NCBI GenBank assembly: GCA_023663185.1
Contig: JAMPHY010000018.1
Coordinates: 1 to 59,871, forward strand
Source of the DNA: Clostridiales bacterium
GTDB taxonomy: Bacteria > Bacillota > Clostridia > Lachnospirales > Lachnospiraceae
DNA length: 59,871 bases
Direction of reading: 5' to 3'
A model generated the notes under the pieces. The model searched no databases. It was not told the DNA's origin and worked only from the letters and a program-made list of their open reading frames with translations. Each line of letters opens with the position of its first letter. Position 1 is the first letter of the stretch. Made by a program: the position numbers and the translations under genes. This document shows positions 36,537-45,737 of the stretch, in pieces.

Positions 36537-37460
36537 ATGGAGAAACAAAGAAAGAAGTACGAGGAACTTACGATTGTTGACGATTTTATGTTCGGGAAAG
36601 TAATGCGCAACCCGAAACATTGTAAAAAGCTGCTGGAAATAGTTCTGGATATGAAAATTCGCGAACTGGTATTTGTAGATGAACAGCAGTCGGTTGCGCC
36701 TGACTACATAGCAAAAGGCGTGCGTATTGACGTATACGCCGATGATGATGCGAATACCGTCTACGCGGTGGAAATGCAGGCGCGGAACACCGGAGTGCTT
36801 CCGGAAAGGAGCCGATATTACCAAGCGGTAATCGATGTCAACATGATAGCGAAGGGTGCAGAATATGACCAGCTGGGCAAGAACTACATAATCTTTATCT
36901 GTACCTTTGATTTATTTGGCAAAGGGCGGCATATATACCATTTTGAAAATCTGTGCCTGGAAGATACCACAATCCGCCTTAATGACGGGACGGAGAAAAT
37001 CTTCTTAAACACAAAAGGAACAATGAATGATGTAGACAAGGAGCTCATCAATCTGCTAAAATATTTTGACAGTATGGAACCGCAGGACGCCTTTACGGAA
37101 GAACTCGATAAGGAAGTACTAAAGGCGAGGCGGCATGAGGAATGGAGGCAGGAGTATATGAAGCTTGAGGCAATGATGTGGGACAGTAGGCGTGAAGGAA
37201 AAGAAGAAGGTCTTGCAGAAGGCAAGGCTGAGGGAAGAGAATCAGCGAAAATATACTTAATCTGCCGCAAACTTGCAAAAGGTAAGACGCCCGAAACAAT
37301 CACAGAAGAATTAGAAGAGGATAATATAGACGCCGTTCAACGTATCTGCGACATAGCAAAGAAATACGCCCCCAATTATGATGTGGAGAGCATACTTAAA
37401 GAATATATGTCATTTTTGACAATCTATGATAAAATGGCAGAAAATGACGAAAGAAAGTAG
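36537..37460 (+). CDS. Rpn-family recombination-promoting nuclease / putative transposase
   Basis: A 307-residue PD-(D/E)XK-type protein of the Rpn/PF12784 group: start YEELTIVDDFMFGKVM, catalytic Asp in GVRIDVYAD and the E-x-Q motif in YAVEMQ, followed by a helical, charged, repeat-rich C-terminus (EGKEEGLAEGKAEGRE, then a second helical block). These proteins nick or cut DNA and promote recombination; their C-termini vary quickly. AGGAGG stands before the ATG at 36537. No terminal inverted repeats were seen around it, so it is not a classical IS. It appears intact. Confidence 0.9.
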   Translation: MEKQRKKYEELTIVDDFMFGKVMRNPKHCKKLLEIVLDMKIRELVFVDEQQSVAPDYIAKGVRIDVYADDDANTVYAVEMQARNTGVLPERSRYYQAVIDVNMIAKGAEYDQLGKNYIIFICTFDLFGKGRHIYHFENLCLEDTTIRLNDGTEKIFLNTKGTMNDVDKELINLLKYFDSMEPQDAFTEELDKEVLKARRHEEWRQEYMKLEAMMWDSRREGKEEGLAEGKAEGRESAKIYLICRKLAKGKTPETITEELEEDNIDAVQRICDIAKKYAPNYDVESILKEYMSFLTIYDKMAENDERK

Positions 37461-37488
37461 TGAATGATATGCAGATAGCGATATATTG

Positions 37489-37506
37489 TAACGATTTCAA
37501 TCGTTA
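37489..37506. other. Hairpin between convergent Rpn genes
   Basis: TAACGAT (37489-37495) and ATCGTTA (37500-37506) around TTCA. It lies between the intact plus-strand gene and the minus-strand remnant and may be a relic terminator, though it lacks a T-tract on either side. Confidence 0.4.
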
Positions 37507-37525
37507 AAGCGACAGCCCCTTAAGT

Positions 37526-38025
37526 TTAATTAATTCCTGCTAGTTGAAGCTGCTTCTGTAAACTCTGGTTCTCTGCCATCAACTTGGCGTTTTCTTCCAT
37601 TTGCTTGGCAATCTCATTCTCCTGTATAGCGTTTTTCTCCTATAATCACGATACTGTAGCTGTGTAAGATTGCCTGTAGATACTTCTTCCTCTAAAATTA
37701 ATATAACCTCCTTCAAATGCTCTGTCAATTCTTTTTTGGTAAATTTCTTGCGGTTTTTTGTATACGGAAACGAAGTATTGTATAGGGCAGAAACAAGGTC
37801 AAATGCTTATTCCTGATTTCGTCCAAAGAATAACTCTGGATTTTGACAGTCGGAATCTTAAGCGTTATCTCTCCGGTATCACTATTCATGTTTTTCGCAT
37901 GGGTGATTGCGAAATGCACGTCATAGGCAAACATACGTATCACCATTTCATGATCGTTCTCCATCTAGCATTCCAGATGATAATAATCTGTGCCGCCTAC
38001 CAGAAGCGCAATTCCCTGTCGTAAG
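37526..38025 (-). pseudogene. Decayed Rpn/PD-(D/E)XK nuclease gene with nonsense and frameshift mutations
   Basis: On the minus strand a frame reads DLYSLRQGIALLVGG then TDYYHLEC and a TAG codon where relatives have the Gln of the E-C-Q active-site motif. It continues in frame with MENDHEMVIRMFAYDVHFAI and further family-like sequence to a stop near 37725. After that come KKELTEHLKEVILILEEE and, one frame over, a coiled-coil end (KQMEENAKLMAENQSLQKQ) stopping at 37526-37528. So there is at least one nonsense codon, one further stop and one frameshift. The N-terminal part is missing. Confidence 0.75.
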
Positions 38026-38046
38026 CTGTATAAATCGTGCCTTACG

Positions 38047-38082
38047 ACAAAATTAACATAATTGGAAACAAAATTAACATAA
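38047..38082 (+). promoter_or_regulatory. Tandem LytTR-like boxes upstream of the LytTR regulator
   Basis: The 15-mer ACAAAATTAACATAA occurs at 38047-38061 and again, unchanged, at 38068-38082, a 21-bp period. On the other strand each contains TATGTTAAT, which fits the LytTR half-site consensus (WMMGTTNRK) at 8 of 9 positions. Two such half-sites 21-22 bp apart are what LytTR domains bind. They end near the place of the -35 for the -10 at 38103, an activator position. Confidence 0.7.
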
Positions 38083-38102
38083 CGAAAAAGAAGAAATCAT
38101 AC

Positions 38103-38108
38103 TATAAT
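38103..38108 (+). promoter_or_regulatory. -10 element of the signalling operon
   Basis: A perfect TATAAT with no recognisable -35 (TAACGA at 38080-38085). Lack of a -35 and the adjoining LytTR-like boxes suggest activator-dependent initiation about 90 bp before the regulator gene. Confidence 0.6.
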
Positions 38109-38200
38109 GAATTATTGTAGATAACTATGCTTATTAGTTTATTAATAAATTTTTACGTTTATATTTAATGTTTATAAGTCTGTGCGAAGGAGGGATACCT

Positions 38201-38902
38201 ATGCGGATAGCGGTCTGCGACGACTGTGCTGAAGATGCGTTGTTTCTTAAAAAATGTCTGTCGGGGCATGAGGTCAGCGTGTATTCGGGTGCGGACGGTC
38301 TTTTGGCAGACATGGACAAGACGCCATATGACTTATACCTGCTGGACATTTTTATGGGGGACTCTATGGACGGGATTGAACTTGCCAAGAGGCTGCGGGA
38401 AGCCAATGAAGATGCGGCAATCTGCTTTACTTCCAGCAGTAATGAATTTTACAGGGAAGCTTATGATTTATATGCCATACAATATCTGATTAAACCCGTA
38501 CAGGAGGAAGATTTGAATAAACTTCTTCTTAAGGTGCAGAAAAACCTTGAGCATGAAGGTGGGAAGAAGCTCTCATACTCATGGCGTGGGAAGGTCGGTT
38601 CGGTTCCCTATGGGAAAATCCGCTATATCAGCAGCAGGGGGCACACTCTGTCTATATACTGTACGGACGGGAGTATTAAGGAAAGCGCGGGAAAGTTGAG
38701 TGATTTGGAGAAACAGGCGTGCGGGGAAATCCTTATGCGGTGCCACCAGAGCTTTATCGTCAACTTAAACCGTGTGGAAGGTTTGGACGGTACGGATTTG
38801 ATAATAGCAGGAGAGAGAATACCGATATCCAGACGCTACTATGATGAGGTTAGAAAAAGATATCGGGAAACCTTGTTTGATAAGGTATTTGAGAAACGAT
38901 AA
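38201..38902 (+). CDS. LytTR-family response regulator
   Basis: A 233-residue regulator: receiver domain (1-120) with acidic pocket Asp 7/Asp 8, phospho-acceptor Asp 49 in YLLDIF, Thr in CFTSSS and Lys in YLIKPV; then a LytTR DNA-binding domain (about 135-233; GKIRYISSRGHTLSIYC, MRCHQSFIVNL, IPISRRYY). No histidine kinase is adjacent, so it is an orphan. It starts the operon that continues with a chemoreceptor, and the two LytTR-like boxes upstream suggest it activates its own operon. AAGGAGGG precedes the ATG at 38201; an ATG at 38168 lacks a site. Confidence 0.93.
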   Translation: MRIAVCDDCAEDALFLKKCLSGHEVSVYSGADGLLADMDKTPYDLYLLDIFMGDSMDGIELAKRLREANEDAAICFTSSSNEFYREAYDLYAIQYLIKPVQEEDLNKLLLKVQKNLEHEGGKKLSYSWRGKVGSVPYGKIRYISSRGHTLSIYCTDGSIKESAGKLSDLEKQACGEILMRCHQSFIVNLNRVEGLDGTDLIIAGERIPISRRYYDEVRKRYRETLFDKVFEKR

Positions 38903-38916
38903 GGAGATAAAAATTC

Positions 38917-40920
38917 ATGGACAATAAAGATGGACAGAAGAAAATCATAACGTTTGGAATCCGTACAAAATTAATCGTGGTCATTATTCCTATTGTGCTG
39001 GTTATTATTATAACGTTTTTCGGACTTTCACGAAAAATGATTACAAGTATTTCAGAGCAGAATCTTGCCGCTAATGCAAAAGTCTGTGCAGGTGATATTT
39101 ACGCATGGACAGATCGGATCTTTGGCGAGCTTCAGGTCTATAAGGATACGATTGAAGAAGGCGGATTTGCTAACGATGAAGAGGTGCTTGCATTTATGGA
39201 GACTTCTTTTGAAAAGAGTGATGCTTATCCGGTGGGATTGTATATGGGTGATGACCGGGGAGTGTATTTAGATGCGTCAGGTTGGGTGCCGGGTGACGAC
39301 TGGGTTTTGACGGAACGGGATTGGTATCTTGACGGAAAGGAAAATGAGGAGATTGCTTTTGGGGAGCCGTATTACGATTCACAGACAGGCGATATCTGCG
39401 TCAGCGCTGCTGTGCGCATGGGAAATACTGATGCAGTCAGGGTACTTGCCGTAGACGTATATCTGAATTATCTTTCTGAGGTTGTATCGAATATTGAGGG
39501 AAGCGGCGGAATCAGCTCGTTCTTAGTGACAAAGGAAAGCCGGACGATTATTGCGCACCCGAATACCGATATGATAGCGCGCACGCTTTCTGATTCGGAC
39601 TTGAATGAATTGTATGCAGCTATCGGGAAGGAAATTGGAAATCAGAAAGCCGGTGCAGATGATTTCTTTTCTGTGCAGGGTTATTTTGTATGTTTGAATG
39701 AAATTGACGGGACGGATTGGGTTTTAGTCAGCTATATGTCCAGAAGCGAGGCACTTGCGGGATTACATCGGCTGGAGATAATTATGATAGTGATTGCTGC
39801 GGCTGCTGCGGCAGTGCTGATTTTTGCGACATTTAACTTGATGAACCGCGTTGTAAAACCGGTAGGGCGCATTACAGATGTCATACAGAATGTAGCGCAA
39901 GGTGATTTTTCACAGACGGTTGAAGTTAAAGGAAAAGATGAGATTGCTGTTATGAGTGCGCATATGCAGGAATTTTTGACACAGATGCGCACGACGATAT
40001 CCGATATTATCGGTATCGCGCAATGGCTGGAGCGTCAGTCGGTGGAGAATGGCCATGTGTCAGGCTCACTGACCGGTTCTTCTAAAAGCCAGTCGGAAGC
40101 AATGGAAGCTCTTGGACAGATTGTAAAAGAACTGTCTGAAGCGGCTAGGGGAGTATCCGAACAGATGGAGATGCTTTCCGAAGTTATCAAAGAGGCGGAC
40201 TCAGAGGGCAGGCGCGCAGGTTTAGTTATGCGTCAGACGGTGGATATCTCGGCGAACGGAAGAGAAGCGGCGGAGCGTGTCAGCGAAAGTATGCGCCATA
40301 TTGAAGAAAGCATATCTTCCCTTGCGGAGCAGATGATGAAGACGGATACTGCGATGGAGCAGATTGGCAGTATGGTGGAGATGATTGTCAATGTTGCGGA
40401 GGAAACGAATCTTCTGTCTTTAAATGCTTCTATTGAGGCGGCACGTGCGGGTGAGGCAGGAAAAGGATTTGCGGTTGTAGCGGACCAGATTGGAAAACTT
40501 GCAGCAAATAGCGGTGACGCGGCAGATGATATTTCCAGATTGACGTCGGAGATTAAGGAGGCTATGCAGCGCGCCATTGCCAAGACGAAGGAAAGTGTTG
40601 TGGAGGTAAAGACAAGCGCGGAGCTGGTCGGCGCGAACAGGGAAACTTTTGATATGGTGTACGAAAAGGTGGGAGAGACGGATACTGCGGTGGAGCGCAT
40701 GGTGCAATTGGTCGGAAGGACAGAAGAAGTTGCAGGAAATATGCACAAAATCGCTGATTATCAAGTGCAGGAAATGGAGCGGATTACTCAGTCGGCGCAG
40801 GAACTGGAAGGTTATACCGAAACGGTAACTCAGGACAGTGATATTGTAGCCCGTAACGCGAAGGAATTAGAGCGGGAAGCAAAGAAACTGATGGAGAGAA
40901 TGAGGGTGTTCAGGATATAG
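38917..40920 (+). CDS. Methyl-accepting chemotaxis protein with dCache-type sensor
   Basis: A 667-residue chemoreceptor: transmembrane helix (about 17-40), an extracytoplasmic sensor of about 240 residues with Cache-type signatures ([45 protein letters not shown]), second helix (about 288-310), HAMP (about 310-365), and a cytoplasmic signalling bundle with hairpin tip [18 protein letters not shown]. Cache domains bind small molecules such as amino acids directly. AAGGAG lies before the ATG at 38917, 15 bp after the LytTR gene. Its position among a transporter and partner-switch proteins suggests it senses the same solute. Whether it feeds flagellar chemotaxis is not shown here. Confidence 0.94.
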   Translation: MDNKDGQKKIITFGIRTKLIVVIIPIVLVIIITFFGLSRKMITSISEQNLAANAKVCAGDIYAWTDRIFGELQVYKDTIEEGGFANDEEVLAFMETSFEKSDAYPVGLYMGDDRGVYLDASGWVPGDDWVLTERDWYLDGKENEEIAFGEPYYDSQTGDICVSAAVRMGNTDAVRVLAVDVYLNYLSEVVSNIEGSGGISSFLVTKESRTIIAHPNTDMIARTLSDSDLNELYAAIGKEIGNQKAGADDFFSVQGYFVCLNEIDGTDWVLVSYMSRSEALAGLHRLEIIMIVIAAAAAAVLIFATFNLMNRVVKPVGRITDVIQNVAQGDFSQTVEVKGKDEIAVMSAHMQEFLTQMRTTISDIIGIAQWLERQSVENGHVSGSLTGSSKSQSEAMEALGQIVKELSEAARGVSEQMEMLSEVIKEADSEGRRAGLVMRQTVDISANGREAAERVSESMRHIEESISSLAEQMMKTDTAMEQIGSMVEMIVNVAEETNLLSLNASIEAARAGEAGKGFAVVADQIGKLAANSGDAADDISRLTSEIKEAMQRAIAKTKESVVEVKTSAELVGANRETFDMVYEKVGETDTAVERMVQLVGRTEEVAGNMHKIADYQVQEMERITQSAQELEGYTETVTQDSDIVARNAKELEREAKKLMERMRVFRI

Positions 40921-40935
40921 GAGGTTATAGGGAAA

Positions 40936-43671
40936 ATGAGACAAAAAAGAATGAAGAAGGCGGCATGGCTAATCGGGCTTATGCTGTTTGTTGTCATGGT
41001 TTTTACAGGCTGTGCCGGCAGCGAAAAGGAAACAGAGGTTTACCGGTCGTTCTCAGATTTTAACGGGAAAACTATTGGCGTTCTTACGGGCTCGCTCTAT
41101 GACCAAGTGCTAGGAGATAAGTTTGAAAATCTTAACTACAATTACTATGACGACCTTACGACGCAGCTTGAGGCGTTGAAAAAAGGTGATGTGGAGGCGC
41201 TTGCCTTAGACAGTCCGGTGGCGCAGATGGCTGCGGCACAAAGACCAGATGAGTTTGCAATATTTCCGGAGATTATATCAAGTGATGCGTATAGCATGAT
41301 GTTGAAAAAGGGGAGTGCGCTGACTGATAAGGTATCCGGCGTTATCCGTGAGATTAAGGCAGAGGGAGTCATTGACAAACTGGCGGACAAATGGCTGGGC
41401 GGCGACGAGGAAGCCATGCAGATTGACTGGACGCAGTATAACTTATCTAAGCGTGCGAATGGGACGCTGCGCTTTGCCTTTGACGGAACGAATATGCCGA
41501 TGTTGTACATAGGCAGCGACGGCAACCCGTCCGGCTTTGAGACGGAGCTTGTGCTTATAATTGCGGACAGGCTTGATATGGGCGTGGAGTTGATTGAGAC
41601 GAAATTCGCCTCGCTTGTTCCATTTATACAGCAGGATAAGGCGGATATTGCGGCATGTTGTATCATTGTAACTGCGGAACGCGCCGAGAGCGTGGATTTC
41701 TGTGAGTCTTATTATTCGGGGGGCACGGTTTTTTTATGCAGAACCGAAAGCTTAGAGGGCGTATCAGGGACGCTTGACTTAAACAGCACTTCGGCAACGA
41801 TTGCCGTGGAGACGGGCGCGAGTGCTGGAAAGGGTATTTTTGCAGGAATAGCGCAGAGCTTTGAAAAGACCTTTGTGCGTGAAAACCGTTGGAAGCTGAT
41901 TGTGGACGGACTTTTAGTTACGCTTGAGATTACTGTGCTTGCTGGAATTTTCGGGACGGTTCTGGGATTTTTACTCTGTCTGTGGCTGCGCTGTAAGAAC
42001 CGCTTCCTTGCGGGGCTTGCAAGGGTGATATGCAGGCTGATGGAGGGTATACCAAGTCTTGTTGTGCTGATGATTATTTATTTTGTAGTGTTTGCTTCGG
42101 TTAAGATTGAGCCTGTGACGGTCGGGATTATCTCTTTTTCCCTGATTTTTGCAGTGGCAGTCGCGGGGATTTTGAATACCGGCATAGAGACGGTAGATGC
42201 AGGGCAGTGGGAGGCAGCTACGGCGCTTGGTTTTAGCAGGGGTAAAACTTTTATCCGTATTATTCTGCCGCAGGCGGTAAGGAGTGTTCTTCCTATTTAC
42301 AGGGGTGAGTTCGTCACCATGTTGAAGCTGACTTCTATCGTGGGATATATTTCGATTGAGGATTTGACGAAGGCGGGGGATATTATCCGCAGTCGTACCT
42401 ATGAGGCGTTTTTCCCGTTGCTTGCGACTGCTGCGATATATTTTTTGATTTCCGTAATTTTCGCCTTTTTAATTGGAAGGGTTGAGCTTAAGCTTGACGT
42501 GAAACGGAAGCCGAGGGCGTACCCTAAAGGCGTAGATGTGATGTCAGTATATGTGGAAAAAGAGGAAACCGCGTCGTATGAGGCGTCTGAGCTGATTACG
42601 GTAGAGCATTTAAAGAAGGAATTTATAGGCGCAACTCCGTTAAAAGATGTAAATGCGCAGATTAAGCGGGGAGAGGTCATTACCATTATCGGTCCCTCCG
42701 GTACGGGAAAGTCTACTTTTCTGCGCTGCCTGAACCGGCTCGAAGAGCCGACGGGCGGTAAGGTTTGTGTATTCGGCGAGGACATGGGGAGAAAGGAAAC
42801 GAACCTGAACGCTTTAAGAGAGCGAATGGGTATGGTATTCCAGAGCTTTAACCTTTTCCCACATTTGACAGTTATTGAGAATATCATGCTGGCGCCAACG
42901 CTCTTAAAGGGCGAGGGACGGCAGGAAGCGTATGAATATGGAATGTATCTGTTGAAAACGGTAGGACTGGCGGAGAAAGCCCTTTCTTATCCGGACGAGC
43001 TTTCCGGCGGGCAGAAGCAGAGGGTGGCTATTGCAAGGACACTTGCCATGAGACCGGAAATTGTGCTGTTTGACGAGCCAACGAGCGCGTTAGATCCGAC
43101 GATGGTAGGCGAGGTTCTCTCCGTTATCAGACAACTGGCGGCAGGCGGGCTTACCATGATGATTGTTACCCATGAAATGCAGTTTGCAAGAGACGTCAGC
43201 ACGCGAATTTTTTATATGGATCAGGGTGAAATATATGAGGAAGGCACGCCGGAGGAAATTTTTGATTCACCGCAGCGGGAGCAGACGAGGGCATTTGTGA
43301 AGCGCTTAAAAGCGTTGACGTTTACGATTTCTTCTCCTGAATATGATTTCATCGCCATGAGCGAGCAGCTAAGAAGCTTTGGAGAAAAGCAGTTCCTAAG
43401 CCAGCGGCAGACGGAAAACTTAAGGCGTGTGTTTGAGGAGGTTTGTGCGCTTAATATCATTCCGAACCGAAAAGGGAATTATATGCTGGAGATATCCGTA
43501 CAGTATTACGAGGCGGACGGCGCGCTGACTATGAGCTTTGTCTGGGGCGGCGCACCGTACAATCCTTTAGAAAGCGGCGACGAGATTTCGATTAAGCTGG
43601 TAATGGCAGCAATCAAGGAAAGCCGTTATGGGTACGAGAGGGGTAAGAACCGCTTAGAGATTTCTTTATAG
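40936..43671 (+). CDS. One-piece ABC importer (binding lobes + permease + ATPase) with degenerate HATPase tail
   Basis: A 911-residue polyprotein. Order: lipoprotein signal with lipobox FTGC (Cys 26); a first SBP_bac_3 segment (about 35-160) that matches the second lobe of such proteins (FNGKTIGVLTGS, GDVEALALDSPVA); a second segment (about 175-275) that matches the first lobe (NPSGFETELVLIIADRL, TAERAESVDF); a polar-amino-acid-type permease (about 305-520) with EAA loop WEAATALGFSRGKTFIRIILP; an ATPase (about 560-795) with GPSGTGKST, LSGGQKQR, LFDEPTSALDP and THEMQ; and a 115-residue tail (about 797-911). The tail follows the pattern of RsbW-type HATPases, including APYNP where GEPFEP is expected, but lacks the Asp and Gly residues needed for ATP. 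Ligand probably a polar amino acid. GGAGG precedes the ATG at 40936. Confidence 0.88.
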   Translation: MRQKRMKKAAWLIGLMLFVVMVFTGCAGSEKETEVYRSFSDFNGKTIGVLTGSLYDQVLGDKFENLNYNYYDDLTTQLEALKKGDVEALALDSPVAQMAAAQRPDEFAIFPEIISSDAYSMMLKKGSALTDKVSGVIREIKAEGVIDKLADKWLGGDEEAMQIDWTQYNLSKRANGTLRFAFDGTNMPMLYIGSDGNPSGFETELVLIIADRLDMGVELIETKFASLVPFIQQDKADIAACCIIVTAERAESVDFCESYYSGGTVFLCRTESLEGVSGTLDLNSTSATIAVETGASAGKGIFAGIAQSFEKTFVRENRWKLIVDGLLVTLEITVLAGIFGTVLGFLLCLWLRCKNRFLAGLARVICRLMEGIPSLVVLMIIYFVVFASVKIEPVTVGIISFSLIFAVAVAGILNTGIETVDAGQWEAATALGFSRGKTFIRIILPQAVRSVLPIYRGEFVTMLKLTSIVGYISIEDLTKAGDIIRSRTYEAFFPLLATAAIYFLISVIFAFLIGRVELKLDVKRKPRAYPKGVDVMSVYVEKEETASYEASELITVEHLKKEFIGATPLKDVNAQIKRGEVITIIGPSGTGKSTFLRCLNRLEEPTGGKVCVFGEDMGRKETNLNALRERMGMVFQSFNLFPHLTVIENIMLAPTLLKGEGRQEAYEYGMYLLKTVGLAEKALSYPDELSGGQKQRVAIARTLAMRPEIVLFDEPTSALDPTMVGEVLSVIRQLAAGGLTMMIVTHEMQFARDVSTRIFYMDQGEIYEEGTPEEIFDSPQREQTRAFVKRLKALTFTISSPEYDFIAMSEQLRSFGEKQFLSQRQTENLRRVFEEVCALNIIPNRKGNYMLEISVQYYEADGALTMSFVWGGAPYNPLESGDEISIKLVMAAIKESRYGYERGKNRLEISL

Positions 43672-43698
43672 AATACAAATATGGAAGAGGGACAGAAG

Positions 43699-45384
43699 AT
43701 GAGCAAAAAAAAGAAGCTATCTATATTGTGTATATGTGCGGCTGTTCTATTGGCAGTCGGGCTGTCAGCCTTTTTTGGCAGCACACGAAGGGAAGAAAAC
43801 AGTAATATATATATCCTTTATACCAATGACGTCCATTGTGCTGTGGACGGGAATATGGGGTACGCCGAGCTTACAGCTTACAGAGAATCGCTTGAGGAGA
43901 GCTCGCCTTATGTGACGCTGGTGGATTGCGGCGACGCCATTCAGGGAGATGCTCTTGGCACCGTGTCGGACGGGGAATATCCGGTGGAACTTATGAATAA
44001 GGTCGGCTACGACTATGCGGTGCTAGGCAACCATGAGTTTGACTATGGCATGGAGCAGCTTGCCAAATTGCTGGAGTTTTCAGAAGCAGAGTATCTTGGC
44101 TGTAATATCACTTATTCCGGAACCGGAGAAAATAAGCTCTCCGTGGTAAAACCCTATGCCATTCAGAAATATGGGAATGTGGAAGTAGCATTTATCGGGG
44201 TGTCTACGCCGGAGACTATTCTTTCATCGACGCCCTCTGTATTTATGGACGAGAACGGTGAGTATGTATATGGCTTTAGCGCAGAAGATGAAGAGACATT
44301 TTATGCCACAGTGCAGGAAAGCATTGACGACTGCTTAAAAGAAGGCGCCGATTATGTGGTTTTACTTACGCATCTGGGAACGGACGAGGTCTCTAAGCCC
44401 TTCCGTTCGGTTGATTTGATTATGGGAACTACGGGCGTGGATGCCGTGTTAGACGGACATTCCCATAGCACGATTCCCTGTGAATATGTGAAAAACAAGG
44501 AAGAAGAGTTAGTACTTTTATCTTCCACCGGAGAAAAGCTTGACGCAATCGGACAGCTTATGATTACGCCTAAAGGACAAATAGTGTCCACCTTGATTAC
44601 GGGCTATCCGCAAGAAGATGATGAAATGGCTTCCTGTGTGGAGGATATTCAGTTAAGATATGAAGCTACGCTTAACGAGATTATAGGCAGCAGCGGCGTG
44701 GCGCTGACGATTGTAGGTTCAGATGGCGTGCGGCTTGTTCGCAGCAGGGAAACAAATCTGGGAGATTTCTGCACAGATGCGTACAGGGAGGTTGCCGGAG
44801 CGGATATTGCCTTTATCAATGGCGGCGGTATCAGGGCGGATATTGAGGCAGGCGATATCACTTATGGAGACATTATTGCGGTACACCCGTATGGGAATAC
44901 GCTTTGCATGGTATGGGCAAGCGGACAGGAGATATTAGATTGTCTGGAAATGTCATGTTCACAGATGATGGCTGAGGTTTCAGAGGCAGGGAACGCCATC
45001 GGAGAAAACGGCGGCTTTCAGCAGGTGTCGGGGCTGCGCTTCATGGTTGATTTATCGGTAGAGTCCTCTGTTATAACAGACGAAAACGGTATGTTTGTAT
45101 CGGTGGAAGGAGAACGGCGCGTAAAAGATGTGGAAGTGCTTCAGAAAGATGGAAGCTATCAGGCAATCGAGCCTGATAAGATGTATAAAGTGGCGTCTCA
45201 CAACTATCTGTTGAAGGAAGGTGGGGACGGCTTGAATATGTTTACAGATAATCAGTTCATAATTGATGAGGGAATGTCAGATTATCAGGTTTTAAGCACA
45301 TACATAAGGGAGCATTTAGGCGGAACAATCGGGGACGAATATAGCAAAGAACAGGGACGTATTAAAGTGTTATCCGACAAGTAA
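43699..45384 (+). CDS. Cell-surface 5'-nucleotidase / UDP-sugar hydrolase family
   Basis: A 561-residue bifunctional metallophosphatase: signal or anchor helix (about 6-28), calcineurin-like domain (about 35-310) with YTNDVHC, DCGDAIQGD, LGNHEFDYG and the later GHSHS, and 5'-nucleotidase C-terminal domain (about 350-530) with LGDFCTDAYR and INGGGIRADIEAG for base stacking. It should act outside the membrane, removing phosphate from nucleotides or related compounds. I chose the ATG at 43699 with GAGGG upstream. It sits 27 bp after the ABC polyprotein, inside the signalling operon, so its product may supply the transporter or modify the signal. Confidence 0.92.
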   Translation: MSKKKKLSILCICAAVLLAVGLSAFFGSTRREENSNIYILYTNDVHCAVDGNMGYAELTAYRESLEESSPYVTLVDCGDAIQGDALGTVSDGEYPVELMNKVGYDYAVLGNHEFDYGMEQLAKLLEFSEAEYLGCNITYSGTGENKLSVVKPYAIQKYGNVEVAFIGVSTPETILSSTPSVFMDENGEYVYGFSAEDEETFYATVQESIDDCLKEGADYVVLLTHLGTDEVSKPFRSVDLIMGTTGVDAVLDGHSHSTIPCEYVKNKEEELVLLSSTGEKLDAIGQLMITPKGQIVSTLITGYPQEDDEMASCVEDIQLRYEATLNEIIGSSGVALTIVGSDGVRLVRSRETNLGDFCTDAYREVAGADIAFINGGGIRADIEAGDITYGDIIAVHPYGNTLCMVWASGQEILDCLEMSCSQMMAEVSEAGNAIGENGGFQQVSGLRFMVDLSVESSVITDENGMFVSVEGERRVKDVEVLQKDGSYQAIEPDKMYKVASHNYLLKEGGDGLNMFTDNQFIIDEGMSDYQVLSTYIREHLGGTIGDEYSKEQGRIKVLSDK

Positions 45385-45413
45385 AGATAGTGTCAAAAAT
45401 GGAGGAGAAGAAA

Positions 45414-45713
45414 ATGACGATTACAAAAACGACTGCTGGAAATGAAATGACCATCAAGACGGTGGGAAGGCTGGACACGACAACGGCTCCTGAACTGGAT
45501 GCGGAATTAAAGAAATCACTTGAAGGAGTGAAAAAGCTGATTATGGATTTTTCAGAATTAGAGTATATTTCTTCCGCAGGACTCCGCGTAATATTTTCTG
45601 CGCAGAAGGTCATGGACAGACAGGGGGAAATGGTAATCAGGGGCGCAAATGAAGATGTGCTGGAAGTATTCGATGTGACAGGCTCCCTTGATATACTGAC
45701 ACTTGAGCAGTAA
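45414..45713 (+). CDS. STAS-domain anti-sigma-factor antagonist (RsbV/SpoIIAA-like)
   Basis: A 99-residue single STAS domain: GRLDTTTAPELDAEL, then YISSAGLRVI with Ser 54 at the position phosphorylated in RsbV and SpoIIAA. In partner switching a kinase of the RsbW type phosphorylates this Ser and a PP2C phosphatase removes it; the next gene encodes both activities in one protein. GGAGGAG lies six bases before the ATG at 45414; an upstream GTG at 45390 overlaps that site. No sigma factor lies nearby, so its target is open. Confidence 0.93.
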   Translation: MTITKTTAGNEMTIKTVGRLDTTTAPELDAELKKSLEGVKKLIMDFSELEYISSAGLRVIFSAQKVMDRQGEMVIRGANEDVLEVFDVTGSLDILTLEQ

Positions 45714-45737
45714 TGGCGGCGGGAGGAAGATAAAATT

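Noticed and set aside
36537-37460. Complete insertion sequence around the Rpn gene
   Set aside because: No terminal inverted repeats or target duplication could be found at the edges; the gene alone is reported.
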